64,000 nucleotides of DNA from Bombyx mori (taxonomy: Eukaryota > Arthropoda > Insecta > Lepidoptera > Bombycidae). Position 1 is the first letter of the stretch. Every line of letters starts with the position of its first letter. Under the pieces are notes generated by a model. It saw only the letters and a program-made list of their open reading frames with translations. It made no database searches and had not been told where the DNA came from. Location: the NCBI RefSeq assembly GCF_030269925.1, contig NC_085118.1, forward strand, positions 16,799,001 through 16,863,000, in the 5' to 3' direction. Shown here one piece after another: positions 33,345-44,887 of the stretch. The position numbers were made by a program, and so were the translations under genes.

Positions 33345-36300
33345 CATCATCATCAGCCTGCGGCAGTCCACTGCTGGACATAGGCCTCCCCCAAAGCTCG
33401 CCACTGAACCCGATCTTCGGTTCTACGCATCCAGTTACTGCCAGCTGCCTTGCGCAGGTCGTCGCTCCATCTAGCAGGAGGGCGTCCTACACTACGTTTG
33501 CCGGTTCGCGGTCTCCACTCCAGAACACGTCTACCCCAACGGTTATCGGTTCTGCGACTTATGTGACCAGCCCACTGCCACTTCAGCTTACTAACTCTGC
33601 GAGCTATATCGATTACTTTGGTTTTTGCCCGAATGACCTCATTGCGTATTCGGTCTCGCAATGACAAACCGAGCATAGCTCGCTCCATAGCTCGCTGAGT
33701 AACTTTTAGTTGGTGGACTAGTCGCACAGTCAGTGTCCACGTTTCGGCTCCGTAGGTAAGCACGGGTAGGACGCACTGATTATAGACCTTTGTCTTCAGA
33801 CATTGTGGTATGGGCGACGAAAAGACCTGACGAAGCTTCCCGAACGCTGCCCAGCCCAACTGAATCCTTCTGATCACCTCCTTCTCAAAGTTGTTTCTAC
33901 CTAGTTGTAGGGTCTGTCCTAGGTAGACATACTCTTGAACAACTTCGAGAGGTATACCATCCACATCGATTGGTCTCGGAATGACGTTTTCGTTAAACAT
34001 TACCTTGGTTTTATCCAAGTTCATTCCGAGGCCAACCCTTTGGGATGCAGTATTAAGGCTGTGCACCATTTCTTGTAGGTCCTTCAGCGATTCCGCCATG
34101 ATGACGATATCATCGGCAAAGCGAAGATGTGAGATGTACTCGCCGTTTATGTTAATGCCGCGTCCATTCCAGTCCAGAGTCTTGAAGACGTCCTCCAGTG
34201 CGTTTGTAAACAGTTTCGGGGATATAATATCCCCCTGTCTTACACCTCTGCGCAACTGGATTTGTCTCGTCTGGTCTTTCTGTACTTGGACGGTCATTGT
34301 AGCGGCATCGTACAGGCATCTTAGTGCATCGATGTATCGCCAGTCAGCTTGACACCGCTGCAAGGATTCCAGAACAGCCCAGGTCTCGATCGAGTCAAAG
34401 GCTTTCTCGTAGTCCACAAACGCCAGACATAGTGGCAGATTATACTCTTCAGTCTTCTGTATAATCTGCCGAACTGTGTGAATGTGGTCCACGGTACCAA
34501 ATCCTCTCCGGAATCCTGCCTGCTCCGGAGGCTGGAAGTCGTCAAGTCTCTGAGCGAGACGATTCGTTATGACTCCCGAAAACAATTTGTAGACGTGGCT
34601 CAGGAGCAAGATGGGGCGATAATTCTTTAAAAGTGTTTTATCTCCTTTTTTAAAGAAAAGGACAACTATGCTCCTGCGCCACGCCTTTGGAGTTCTACCG
34701 GTAAAGAGGACAGTGTTAAAGAGCTTCTGGAGCTCCCTAATAACAGGAAGACCTCCTGCTTTCAAGAGCTCAGAAGTAACACCATCCTCGCCCGGGGCTT
34801 TTCCGTTTTTAAGATTTTCAAGAGCCATCCCGATCTCGTCCACACTAATCTGTGGCAGCTCGTCGGTGTAGTGGCGGGATAGTGTGGCTCGGACATCTGC
34901 TGGGTCAGAGACAGACTTGGTGGTTTTGGAAGTATAGAGACGTCCGTAGAAGTCCTCAATTTCCTTGAGAATCTCCGGTTTGGAGGCGAGAATTTGGCCA
35001 TCCCTTGTGGTCAGTTTTGTAAGGTGGCTTCTACCAAGACGCTGCACGAACACCTTGGCTCCTCGGTTTTGCTCAATTGCGTCATTGATCCGCTGAGTAT
35101 TGTACCGTCGGAGATCGCGTCGTATCAGCGTCCTGATTTTCTTACTATGAGCCACCTTCTCTGATTGTGTGGCCTGTGTGTTTTCTCGCCTTTCTTCCAT
35201 TAACCGGAGAGTCTCGGATGATAATTTTGATTTTCTGCCTGTACGACCCTTTGGACTCAGTGTCCTCACCACGCCATCTAAGGCCTCGTCTACGTCTGTG
35301 GTGGTTTCCAAGGCAGCGAATCGGTTGTGGAGATCTAGCTGGAATTGCTCCGGATCTACAGCCATGTGATGTAGGCTGGGTCGAAGCGTAGACTTTATTA
35401 GACGGCTGCGTTCTAACTTGAAGTCCATATTCAGTGTGCCTCTGACAAGTCGGTGATCACTACCGGTATTGAACCTGCTGATCACAGAGACATCCCTGAA
35501 TATATGTTTCTTGTCCGTCATAATAAAGTCTATCTCGTTTTTCGTCACAGTGTCGGGGCTTAGCCAAGTCCACTTCCTTTGTGGCTTCTTTTTAAAGAAC
35601 GAGTTCATTAGAAAGAGCCTCTCGCGCTGAAGGAAGTTGACTAGCATTTGCCCCCTGTGGTTCCTACATCCATAACCGAAGGATCCTAGCACCGATTCAT
35701 CGCAAGTCTGTACTCCCACTTTAGCGTTAAAATCTCCCATGACAACATTGAAGTGGGCTTTTGTGGTATTGTGCAGAGCCCTGGTGATATCGTCGTACAC
35801 AAACTCCACATCGTCATTCGAGTATGACGAAGTCGGTGCGTATACTTGCACCACCTTAAGGGAGTACCTTTCGTTGAGCTTAATTATGAGGTACGCTACC
35901 CGTGTCGACACACTGGATACCTCTACAATGTTGCCCGTGAGGATTTTATTGACGAGAAAGCCAACTCCACCTTGTCCAGGTTGGTCTCCTTCCCGGAAGT
36001 AGAATAGGTGGCCTGAGTCTAGAGTTATGACGTCCTCCCCCTGTCTTCGGACTTCGCACAACCCTAGGACGTGCCATCGTATCCTTCCTAATTCCACTTC
36101 CAGTTCCTCAATATGTTCGTCAAGCCGCAGAGTCCGGGTATTGAGAGTCGCCAGGGTCATTTGGTGGTAGCTGTCCGTAGCCCGGGAATTCTTCGCACCC
36201 CCTGCCTTACCGTTACCATGGCTGCTACCGTAGCCAGGGATAGTAAAGCTGCCGGGAACTGGGGGCCGTTTTTTTTTTGTAGCTACCATAAGGGGGGGTT

Positions 36301-36536
36301 ATGCCGTAATCGCCACGCTTGGCAGGCGGGTTGGCGATCGCAGTGCTCGGTGCCTTGCACCGGTAATGCTGCTGCCCGTTACCGGCCTGGAGATTTTCGC
36401 ACCGAGCGGTTTTTGTTGATGGTTATTCCGCCATCTATCGGTCGCCAGAGCCCTGTTCGTCAATCAGCAGGATGCACCACGTGCAGGTAGGGTTGGCATT
36501 TGAGGCAGTGTGGTGTTAATTGCTCCATTACATCCC
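33345..36536 (-). mobile_element. Apparently complete RTE-clade non-LTR retrotransposon
   Basis: A 3.2-kb element with a about 247-bp 5' leader (36290-36536), one long ORF, and a TGATGATGATG tail as in RTE/BovB-type elements. ATATCTTATCT occurs on both sides (33334-33344 and 36537-36547), and joining the flanks restores a Bm1 head, so the insertion and its target-site duplication are directly visible. Confidence 0.93.
33353..36289 (-). CDS. RTE ORF: endonuclease plus reverse transcriptase (978 codons, intact)
   Basis: Encodes the single mobility protein of an RTE-clade element. It nicks target DNA and copies the element RNA there (target-primed reverse transcription, in the nucleus). Residues about 44-285 are an exonuclease/endonuclease/phosphatase domain with N50, E79 (LGLCEVR), GDFN at 185-188 and SDH at 277-279. 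The RT domain spans about 530-790 with FVDYEKAFDS (623-632), GVRQGD and FADD (724-727). The C-terminus has RPPARWSDDLRKAAG and ends WTAAG. No stop or frameshift is seen and all catalytic motifs are present. The start is the first ATG of the open frame; the first 40 residues are low-complexity and could be leader. Length fits the clade (about 950-1000 residues). Similar host-annotated proteins are often mislabelled craniofacial development protein 2-like. Confidence 0.95.
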   Translation of the reverse strand: MVATKKKRPPVPGSFTIPGYGSSHGNGKAGGAKNSRATDSYHQMTLATLNTRTLRLDEHIEELEVELGRIRWHVLGLCEVRRQGEDVITLDSGHLFYFREGDQPGQGGVGFLVNKILTGNIVEVSSVSTRVAYLIIKLNERYSLKVVQVYAPTSSYSNDDVEFVYDDITRALHNTTKAHFNVVMGDFNAKVGVQTCDESVLGSFGYGCRNHRGQMLVNFLQRERLFLMNSFFKKKPQRKWTWLSPDTVTKNEIDFIMTDKKHIFRDVSVISRFNTGSDHRLVRGTLNMDFKLERSRLIKSTLRPSLHHMAVDPEQFQLDLHNRFAALETTTDVDEALDGVVRTLSPKGRTGRKSKLSSETLRLMEERRENTQATQSEKVAHSKKIRTLIRRDLRRYNTQRINDAIEQNRGAKVFVQRLGRSHLTKLTTRDGQILASKPEILKEIEDFYGRLYTSKTTKSVSDPADVRATLSRHYTDELPQISVDEIGMALENLKNGKAPGEDGVTSELLKAGGLPVIRELQKLFNTVLFTGRTPKAWRRSIVVLFFKKGDKTLLKNYRPILLLSHVYKLFSGVITNRLAQRLDDFQPPEQAGFRRGFGTVDHIHTVRQIIQKTEEYNLPLCLAFVDYEKAFDSIETWAVLESLQRCQADWRYIDALRCLYDAATMTVQVQKDQTRQIQLRRGVRQGDIISPKLFTNALEDVFKTLDWNGRGININGEYISHLRFADDIVIMAESLKDLQEMVHSLNTASQRVGLGMNLDKTKVMFNENVIPRPIDVDGIPLEVVQEYVYLGQTLQLGRNNFEKEVIRRIQLGWAAFGKLRQVFSSPIPQCLKTKVYNQCVLPVLTYGAETWTLTVRLVHQLKVTQRAMERAMLGLSLRDRIRNEVIRAKTKVIDIARRVSKLKWQWAGHISRRTDNRWGRRVLEWRPRTGKRSVGRPPARWSDDLRKAAGSNWMRRTEDRVQWRALGEAYVQQWTAAG

Positions 36537-36547
36537 ATATCTTATCT

Positions 36548-36565
36548 CTTAGGCCACAACACTAC
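36548..36565 (-). mobile_element. Bm1 SINE head, continuation of 32918-33344
   Basis: The CTTAGGCCACAACACTAC stretch is the mutated reverse of the Bm1 start (GTCGTGGCCTAAAGG), left on the far side of the RTE insertion. Confidence 0.8.
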
Positions 36566-38426
36566 AAAAATTGCAAGTTTCAGTGAAATCATTGAAAGCA
36601 TTGGAGGTTGGTGGATATAAAGATAAAAAAAACAGAGTATCGACCAATAGAATTGAGTCTGAGTCACGAGAAATTTGCTGCACTCACTAGTATGACCTAT
36701 AGTGCTACGATCGTTGTCAGCTGTTGCACTTTCTTATCGATAAGCAAGCTTTATGATTATTAAGCGACATCTTTTTAATCCATAATTTGCATGCAGCAAT
36801 AATCCAGATATCTGATGAATGTTCCGAGATTCTTAATAACGGTGGGGCATATTATGTTCATACGGGTAGGTACTACAGGCGTGCAGCGAAACAGTGATGC
36901 CTCTTATTCAATTATAGAACAGCCGCTATGAAATACGAATACAAGTCATGTATCTACTTATATTGTCTCTCAATAAAATCAACTTCTACGAAAAACTCTC
37001 ACCAGAAAATGCTAATGTAGCGCTAATAATTGCTACGGTTGTAGCACGTGCTACATTAATTTCGGAGCTGCTACGTCGTAGCAGTCACATTACGAACTGT
37101 AATAATTCATTTTACTAGACGTTCTTTCGGAATTATAATCTCAATCGAAATACTTATGATTACGGTTGGAACACGCTTAAGACTAAACTTACATACATAT
37201 ACTATTTTTATAACTCATTAATTCTTCTACACCCTAGTCAATATTCCTTTGTAGTTAATTTTTGCGCATGTTTTTACTTGACCCATTAGACGACCATTTA
37301 AAAATGCTTGTTACGAGTCTACATGTACTCATGAATAGCCCTAAAAACTAAATTTAGTGCTACATTTTCAGTCCTCGCCTGGCCCTCAGTGTATGACCAT
37401 GCAATGGAACATAATTAATGAGCACAATAACAGTGTTGACCCTCATTTAAGTGGCCTTTACGGGCTTTTAAAGAATGCTTTATGATCCATTCGGAGCTTA
37501 CGGGAAAACCCTAACTTTTTACTTCGTTTCAAGTTGAACGCACACCGAAAGCTATTAAACATTACGTCTAATTTACGATGGTCATTCGAAAGTTCTTTAA
37601 TGAGTTCGCAAATTAGTGATTTGCGGTAAACAAACATGATACATTTATCTAGTGTGGTTTTGGGTTCCGTAGCAAAACAAAACCAAAGGGAATCCTTGGA
37701 AATTCCTCCCGTCTATTGTGCTTAATAACAAGTTAATCAACATTATTTGGAAAAAAATCCGAAAGCAGCAAAGCTTTAGAATTTTAAGTAACAAGTTTAT
37801 CGCAAGTTCGGAACTTTTTGCTGTGCGTTTTCCAGTGCGCACTTTTCCGATTTTTATAACATTAGCCCTTCACTAGGAGAACAAGCCTAGATAGAGCTCT
37901 TGTCAAAAAGAAAAAAAATATGAAAAATCTTTTTCAAACAATAGCTTGTTCATAAATCAGGCTGCACTGTGAATACGGGTCTTTTCTAATAACTTCCATT
38001 TGTTTCCGCTGCAATTCTCCTTCAAACATTTTCCTTGTCCGTTCACTTTTCTCTGAATCGTTCTGTACTTAAAAATCGTTCATATTTCGACCAGAAATAA
38101 ATACTATGGATCACAGATCGTGGTAGAGTTTTGTAATCATGAAAAATACTTTGTACCTAATAAATTTGATTGCGCTGTATGTTTATTTGAAGAGAATATT
38201 AGTTTGTTTTTTAACATATTTAGACGAATCTCCTATTAGGCACTCTCATGGCATTCTTAATGTAACTTTTATACTGAGGAATAATATTGAGGACTTTAAT
38301 ATTGAGGATTATCATAAAAAATATCAATGTTTGCGTGTTTTAAGTGCTGTTTTGATAGACGAGCTCACGAGTGCCTTTATGTCGCTACCAGAGCCAATAG
38401 GCATCACAACATAAGAGCTCTCACTC
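36566..38426. other. No gene recognised; one degraded Bm1 trace
   Basis: AT-rich. 36840-36960 has faint Bm1 plus-strand blocks (GGGTAGGTACTAC, GCAGCGAAACAGTGATGC). 38340-38420 has a faint reverse Bm1 tail. Open frames up to 91 codons have no recognisable content. Confidence 0.5.
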
Positions 38427-38651
38427 ACTGGTGGTAGGACCTCTTGGGAGTCCACACAGGTAGGTACCACCACCCAGTAATGCGTTTCGGTTTGAAGGGC
38501 GGGGCAGCCGTTGTAACTATACTGAGACCTTAGAACTTATATCTCAAGGTGGGTCGCGCATTTACGTTGTAGATGTCTATGGACTCCAGTAACCACTTAA
38601 CACCAGGTGGATTGTGAGCTCGTCCAACTATTTAGCAATAAAATAAAATAA
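38427..38651 (+). mobile_element. Bm1 SINE, 5'-truncated, internally deleted
   Basis: Body from ACTGGTGGTAGG; about 25 bp covering TGCCTATTTCTGCCGTGAAG are missing; normal tail with AAAATAAAATAAAAA. Confidence 0.9.
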
Positions 38652-39582
38652 AAACCTTAAGAAACGTCAAAGTCGCTAATAATTTTTAAAACGGCAGTAC
38701 CGTCCTATAACTCGGAAGACCTGTGCAAACTCCCGTTTTTTCTTGTTACTAGTAATTACGCAACTTTTACAACAAAGATTTTAGTTTGCTCTAATTTAAG
38801 CGCATGAAGTATTACCATAGCTCCCTTATTTCACTGAAACATCAGCCTATAGGTCAAACAACCAATATATTTTCGGTCGGAGCATGGCTCATTGTTTCTT
38901 GTAGCCCTTTTTCCTAGTACATATCCAGGCGCAGGTGGCGTGTTCTTTACGTAGATCTCGACGTAACATACTTTAGAGCGTATACACTTTGCTGTTAGGC
39001 TTATATTGGATTGCCACATTTGAAAAGCCATTGTGTGCTCGCTTATAAATTATTTGCTTAGTGGATTTGATTTTAGTTTCAACTTTTATTTTATGCTTTG
39101 AGGAGCCTTGTGTTTTATACGTAATTATTTATATACGTAATGTTCTGTTAATGATGGATCCTTTGTCGCTGGCATCTGAACGTTTCACAACGTAATTATC
39201 GGGATTACTTTGTTATGAACGCACAATGAAGGTTCGACAGTATTTTCAATATTGTTCATTTGTGACGATAGTCAACTCAGGAATAACTTTTGTTAAATGA
39301 TCGCCTGATTGCTTTAGAATCAAATACTATCACTCACTTACCCTAAGACATAAGTTTGATGTTCCGATTGCATTATAGTTTGTTGTAGTTATCACACGAC
39401 TTCTATAAGGCAGAAATAAGCAATTATGGAATATCAATCCATAATACTCAACCTATAATAAGTAGCAAGCTAGTCATAGAAAAAAGTGGATCACCGCAGA
39501 CCACGTACTTAAAATCAGGTGGGCTGTCCGGTCGTCGATATTCGCCATTAATAACAAAAATAAATTGTTAGTTTTTCAATTT
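38652..39582. other. No gene recognised
   Basis: A weak Bm1-tail-like scrap at 39490-39555 (AAATCAGGTGGGCTGTCC). Otherwise unassigned. Confidence 0.45.
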
Positions 39583-39693
39583 TTTTAATGCTTAGATGGG
39601 TGGACGAGCTCACGGCCCATCTGGTGTTGAGTGACACAGACGCCTACAACGTAAATACCGCCACCTACCTTGAGATATGAGTTCTAAGGTCTA
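39583..39693 (-). mobile_element. Bm1 SINE 3' quarter
   Basis: The minus-strand tail and last about 110 bp only; the central GGTTACCGGAGCCCATAG block is shortened. Confidence 0.85.
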
Positions 39694-40257
39694 TGTCAAT
39701 ATATTAATGACATCATCATTATGACATTAATAATGTGCCTTGTGTTGACGAGGGCTCATAAAGCATAAGCAATGCTAATCCGTAGTAGGTGACTACGTAG
39801 CATTCCTGTTCAGTAAGCGTAACCAAATAAAAGTAATCTATTTAAGGAAGTGGTATAAAACATTCGTTCGCATCTGACAGACGTCGGAACCTGAATCTTA
39901 TTATAGGCTTCGCTTGTGCCTAGATAGGCACTTCTGAGTATTGTAAAAAGATTTCTTTAGAAAATTCCCCTGTAACAAATGCTTTCAGTTGTATTAAATG
40001 TATTTGTTGGTAAAAGTCTGTCGATTCGAATCTTCCTTTGAAATGTTGACTAATTTTCAATTTAGTAAAAACCGGGATTCTCTGTTTATACCATAAATTA
40101 ATTCGAATTAATTCACAGCCCACACGATGTGCTTACAGGGTCTTATTGACAGTATATATCTGAAATCATGGATACAAGTCTCAATGGTATTGTGGTAGTA
40201 GATTTCCTATTCATTAAAAAAATGACTACTAATACATAGCGGTGCTGTTTCAAAAGC
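39694..40257. other. No feature recognised
   Basis: Nothing identifiable. Confidence 0.45.
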
Positions 40258-40546
40258 CGCTCAGACATAAGATGTGATGATGGTAGGCCGCGTTCCCCAC
40301 ACCGCTCCGTGGGAAGGTGTAGCGCGACGCCATCAAGGAGGGCTCCTGGCCCGTCGACCGAGGGAATTGGTGGTCGCGTCGCCGGCAGCCGCCGATCCGA
40401 TGTCTGGGGTACGGCGAGATGGACGTAATATGCTCTGCATCAACCCTGTGCCGCCGTCGCAATGGCCTCAACTGGGCTCCGGCCCGGTCCGGGGTTGGGG
40501 GTCAGCTGTGAGCGGCAGGAGTCTTTAGTGAGGTTCAAGTTCCACA
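40258..40546. mobile_element. GC-rich block, possible LINE fragment
   Basis: Sharp GC rise with a GGCTCCGGCCCGGTCCGGGG palindrome-rich stretch. It resembles the GC-rich non-LTR UTR pieces elsewhere in the window, but no shared block was found. Overlapping open frames on both strands are likely compositional. Confidence 0.35.
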
Positions 40547-40547
40547 T

Positions 40548-40775
40548 ACTGGTAGTAGGACCTCTTGAGAGTCCGTTCGTGTACCTACTTTCGTGTACCT
40601 GCTTCACGGCAGAAATAAGCAGGGTGGTGGTACCTACCACAGTAATGCGTTTCGGTTTGAAGGGCGGGGCAGCCGTTGTAACTATACTGAGACCTTAGAA
40701 CTTATGTCTCAAGGTGGGTGGCGCATTTACGTTGTAGATGTCTATGGGCTACAGTAACCACTTAACAGCAGGTGG
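40548..40775 (+). mobile_element. Bm1 SINE with an internal 40-bp inversion, 3'-truncated
   Basis: Bm1 body in plus orientation, but 40599-40638 (CTGCTTCACGGCAGAAATAA through GGTACCTACC) is the reverse complement of the expected Bm1 block. Normal order resumes at ACAGTAATGCGTTTCGG. The copy stops at AGCAGGTGGCC without the last about 40 bp or an A tail. Confidence 0.88.
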
Positions 40776-41164
40776 CCGAATGAGACTCATTACTGTTCAT
40801 AATTGGCAACATAAGTACGATTCAAATTCAATTATAATGACATGTTGTGTACAATGGCACGTAAAAGATCCCTACGGACGATAAGACAGTCCTTTGTACG
40901 ATCAGTAATTGTACTGATTTAACGTTTTCAATCTAAATTATATTATTCAATACAGACATGATCTATTTAAATACAGTTATGTACGAGTATCCTATTGTTT
41001 TGCTTTAATTATAAATTTAGCTTCCCAGTACCGCGTGTATAATGATAGAACTTTGTGATTGAGAGGTAAAACTTTAAGTAGAAATGCGGGCGTATTTAAA
41101 ATTATTTCAAAACACCTACCATTATCCGTTTTACAAGTAAGTCATTCTGCGGATTTGCCAAAAT
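40776..41164. other. No feature recognised
   Basis: Nothing identifiable. Confidence 0.45.
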
Positions 41165-41402
41165 GTTTTTTTTTTATTGCTTAGATGGCTGGAAGAACTC
41201 ACGACCCACCTGATCCTAAGAGGTTACGGGAGTCCGTAGACAACAAAAACATCAATGTTGCCATCCGTCTTGAGTTCTAAGTCTCTGTTTTACAGTACAG
41301 CTGCCCTTCAAACCGAAACGCTTATAGCTTTGCGACAGAAATGGGCAGGGCGGTGGTACCTATCCATTCGGACTCAAAAGATATCGTACCATCAGTGAAA
41401 GT
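41165..41402 (-). mobile_element. Diverged Bm1 SINE, 5'-truncated
   Basis: T run then reverse Bm1 blocks in order (TTGCTTAGATGGCTGG, CCTTCAAACCGAAACGC, GGCAGGGCGGTGGTACC), with many substitutions and small deletions: an older copy. Confidence 0.8.
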
Positions 41403-42189
41403 ATTAATACTAAAAGTGCATAACCTCCGTTGACAGCTTTAAAAGAATGTGGAATAAATTATTCCGTTAAAAATGGAAGAAACATAGCACGAATTTCCAC
41501 GTAAAAAATCAGAAGTAAAGTAAGCTCATCGCACACATTCAGCTGTTTATACATTGTTTACTCCCCCTATAGACGAATGCTAATCACAAAACAATTTACT
41601 GCAAAATAAACAGATTAATTTTCAGAATATTCATAATAAGGTTAAACAATAACAAGCTTCAACAAATCCGAATCAACAAAACAACCTTCTAAATTCAAAA
41701 ACAGTTTATATACAAACTAAAAACAATTGAAAATAAACTTTTTTATCGTTTGATAACTAATATCAAAATATTGACTAATTAAATTGAACATATTATTTCA
41801 TTTTCATCTAGCTAGACTTGGGCCTCTCCCAATTCATATTTTTAATTTTATTCGGTTTTGAATAACAGTTTTACTCATTAAGGCGCATCGTGGACCCGTA
41901 TATTTGCGAAATCGTCCTTACTAAACGCAAATAACACTTTGACTTCAGTTCCCAAGATGCGTGACGTCATTTAATTGGTGCCTAGTGACAGCTAACCACC
42001 TCTAAATGAGCTATCATATGATGCCATCCGCGCAACCGAGATTTGGCAGGGCTGGCGCTGGATATTCCAGGAGAATGTTATTAAAGGAGGCCACGACCCT
42101 CAGCATTGAGGATTATTGATGCATGAAGAAGGAGGAGCTATACCTTTGTTAGCTCATCTTCGGTAGCAAAAGATCTATATATCGGAGAC
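41403..42189. other. Mostly unassigned; possible LINE tail
   Basis: 42015-42135 ends with GGCCACGACCCTCAGCATTG then a GAAGAAGGAGGAG tail, resembling RTE/L2 3' ends; low confidence. The rest is AT-rich. Confidence 0.4.
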
Positions 42190-42508
42190 GGTAGTTTGGT
42201 AGCTACACGAAACGCAGCACGATTGCGGTATCGGAACTCGGCTAACTTCGTGCTACGACAGAGCCTAGCCGATGAAGTTCCATAGACTCAATCACTTACC
42301 AACCAGCCTTCTTGAAGAGCGGTGCCCCCGTCAGTAAGAACTGTCATTCGTTTTCATTTGCTAGCGTCAAGAGAAGATTTCTAAATTGTTCTAAGACAAG
42401 GAACGTCATTGGTGTACTCAATATCTCTCTTAGCTCGATCACCCTATTCGCCCCTATGATGTCTGACGAGGGTGTCAATCATTGTGGCTTCTCCTACATA
42501 TTAATTTT
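42190..42508 (-). repeat. Unnamed repeat family, copy 2 (inverted relative to 31000-31366)
   Basis: Reverse complement of copy 1 over about 310 bp with about 10-15 percent visible differences and one about 20-bp gap. The outer edges coincide near TTAATATGT(C/A)GG and ACCGTCTCCGA(C/T)ATA, suggesting real element ends. Confidence 0.8.
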
Positions 42509-42624
42509 AAAGTAAATCGATGTAATAGATCAGCACAATTAGAAGATGTTTGCGATGACGTAACATAAAATACAAATATTGTGAGTGAAAAATTCAAGTA
42601 CATTTTAATATACATTTTAATTTG

Positions 42625-43055
42625 AAGTCGTCATGGCCTAAAAGATAAGACGTCCGGAGCATTCGTGTTGAAGCCATGCACCGGTGTTCGAATCCCGCAG
42701 GCGGGTACCAATTTTTCTAATGAAATACGTACTCAACAAATGTTCACGATTGACTTTCACGCTGAAGGAATAACATCGTGTAATAAAAGTGAAACCCGCA
42801 AAATTATAATTTGCGTAATTACTGGTGGTAGGACCTGTTGTGAGTCCGCGCGGGTAGGTACCACCGCCCTGCCTATTTCTGCCGTGAAGCAGTAATGCGT
42901 TTCGGTTTGAAGGGTGGGGCAGCCGTTGTAACTAACTCTACTGAGACCTTACAACTTATATCTCAAGGTGTAGATGTTTATGGGCTCCAGTAACCACTTA
43001 ACACCAGGTGGGCTGTGAGCTCGTCCAACCATCAAAGCAATAAAAATAAAAAAAA
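42625..43055 (+). mobile_element. Full-length Bm1 SINE
   Basis: Head (GTCATGGCCTAAAAGATAAG, B box intact), body and tail. A short gap removes GGTGGCGCATTTACGTT near 42968 and there is a small CTA insertion near 42935. Confidence 0.93.
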
Positions 43056-44716
43056 CGCATCAATTTGTCCTATTAACCCCGTTACTTACTAAAGATTATA
43101 GGTGGATAAAATTTGCGTTAAAATAGTTCATTCTGACGTTCCAATGAAAATCTCTTAAAAAAATATAGGTATAGATTGTTATTCCAAACTTTGCTATTCC
43201 AAATTAAATTTTAGTTATTCCAAAGTTAGCTTTGTTTTAGTGTGTGTTTATAATGTATTCTATTATTCAGCCACCAGTAGCTAACATCTCTTATACATAA
43301 TATAATATTTAATATAATATTAACGTATAATATTATGACAAATAAAAAAAAAAAAAAAATGTGCAAAAATAATTTAATGACAATATCAAAAAAACAATAG
43401 GAGCAAAAAAGGCACTAAACATGAAACGAATTTAAATTTAAAGGTGCCAGTGAGTACGGTGGATTTTCAAACACCGCGCGAACAAATGCGCTCATAAATA
43501 TGTCATACCGATATGATAGAGAAAACTAATAAATTTGAATACAAAAAAAACAACAAATACACAGCAAATGATTATAACTTCGGTCACCGTGTTGATTTTA
43601 TTGGTGCATCGAAAAACAGCTGCAAGAGAAAATCGACTTTATATTCTCAGCAAAAATGTTATGTTTCAACTGAAGCCACCCTATCTGTACACATGGGACC
43701 GCTTCATCAAGTACACTATGTTCCTAGAGTTATTACTTTTATTCATACAGCCACAAAAGTACTGTGCCCGCGAATAATATTTAAGAAATAACTTTTTAGG
43801 GTACTTCACTCTAACATTATCTAACAATCACACGACTTTATTATTCTTCAAACATAAATATGATTCATTTTCATTGAAATTTCCGTGAATACTCATACAT
43901 ACTACATATCATAAACACACTAAATACAAATATATGTACATAGATTTAAATTAGGGTGGTAAATTAAATGAGTATGAGTAAATAAGAATAAATATGTGAC
44001 ACTACAAATCAATCACTTAAAATAGTTTTAATAAGACCAAAGTGTTCAAAAGAAAAATTACAACCCCGAAATGTATAAATTTGTAATTATAAAATGGCAT
44101 GAGTGAACATTATTCTTGAAAGAAACACCTTGTTTTTATTATCTTTCAAAATTTATAATTAAGCGATTTCAAAATGAAATTTTACGATACATCTTTATTC
44201 AATTAATTATGTTTTCTTTCTAATTAGTCTAATAGAATTATCTAGTAATAAAAGCACGAGGTCGAATTTATTTTTACTTAAATAGCTACTTGTCTATTAT
44301 GTCTATGGCTATTAGTAGTGGTTTTTTGTCTTTCAAATGGTCTAATCTCTAACATTTAAAACTAAAATAAATCTTATCTAACAATGCTTGCTTATAAACC
44401 TCTTATTATATTATATACAACGTAGTTATGCATTTTCACATCAACGACACGTATTTAAAGAACGGCTTTGGAAAATAAAAATAAACTTTTCTGGCCACAC
44501 TATTGGGCTGCAAAGCCGTCTATTTATAAATTACGTCTGGCGTCAGTCACGACTAGATTATTAGAAAATTTAGCTCTTTTATGTTGTTCAGATTCACTTA
44601 CAGGTAAGGCAGTATCGACATTAATATAGGTAGTAAACATTACATCCAAAATTTGATCGGTTTGTTGTGGAACTCCGTTTGCTGAATTATTTATTTCACC
44701 ATTCAGATGATAATAA
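43056..44716. other. AT-rich, no gene recognised
   Basis: The longest stretch without repeats. Overlapping 92- and 80-codon frames at 43513-43791 have no recognisable content. It could be host intron or intergenic DNA. Confidence 0.5.
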
Positions 44717-44887
44717 TGTCAAAGTTTTACAATCTATACAGTTAGGAAGCGAATGTGTTTGCGTAGAGATTTGGCGGAATGGCGTGCGGCGCTGATCGAG
44801 GCCCCCGATCGCTTGGAGTTTGCGCTCTCAAACTCTGAGGGTAGTCCTGACCGTGTACATTGTGACGACTTGAAGACATTTAATTGA
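44717..44887 (+). other. Isolated GC-rich open frame, possible exon or transposon remnant
   Basis: Open from 44717 to TGA at 44885-44887. It contains MCLRRDLAEWRAALIEAPDR, LEFALSNSEGSPDRVHCDDL and KTFN. The GC-rich part starts right after TTTTACAATCTATACAG, which resembles a splice acceptor. The protein is not recognised. No companion exon could be found, so this is only a candidate. Confidence 0.3.

Noticed and set aside
33239..33664. 141-codon plus-strand frame
   Set aside because: Runs across Bm1 and antisense to the RTE ORF; no independent evidence.
43513..43791. Overlapping 92- and 80-codon frames
   Set aside because: Low-complexity, two frames over the same AT-rich DNA, no homology recognised.
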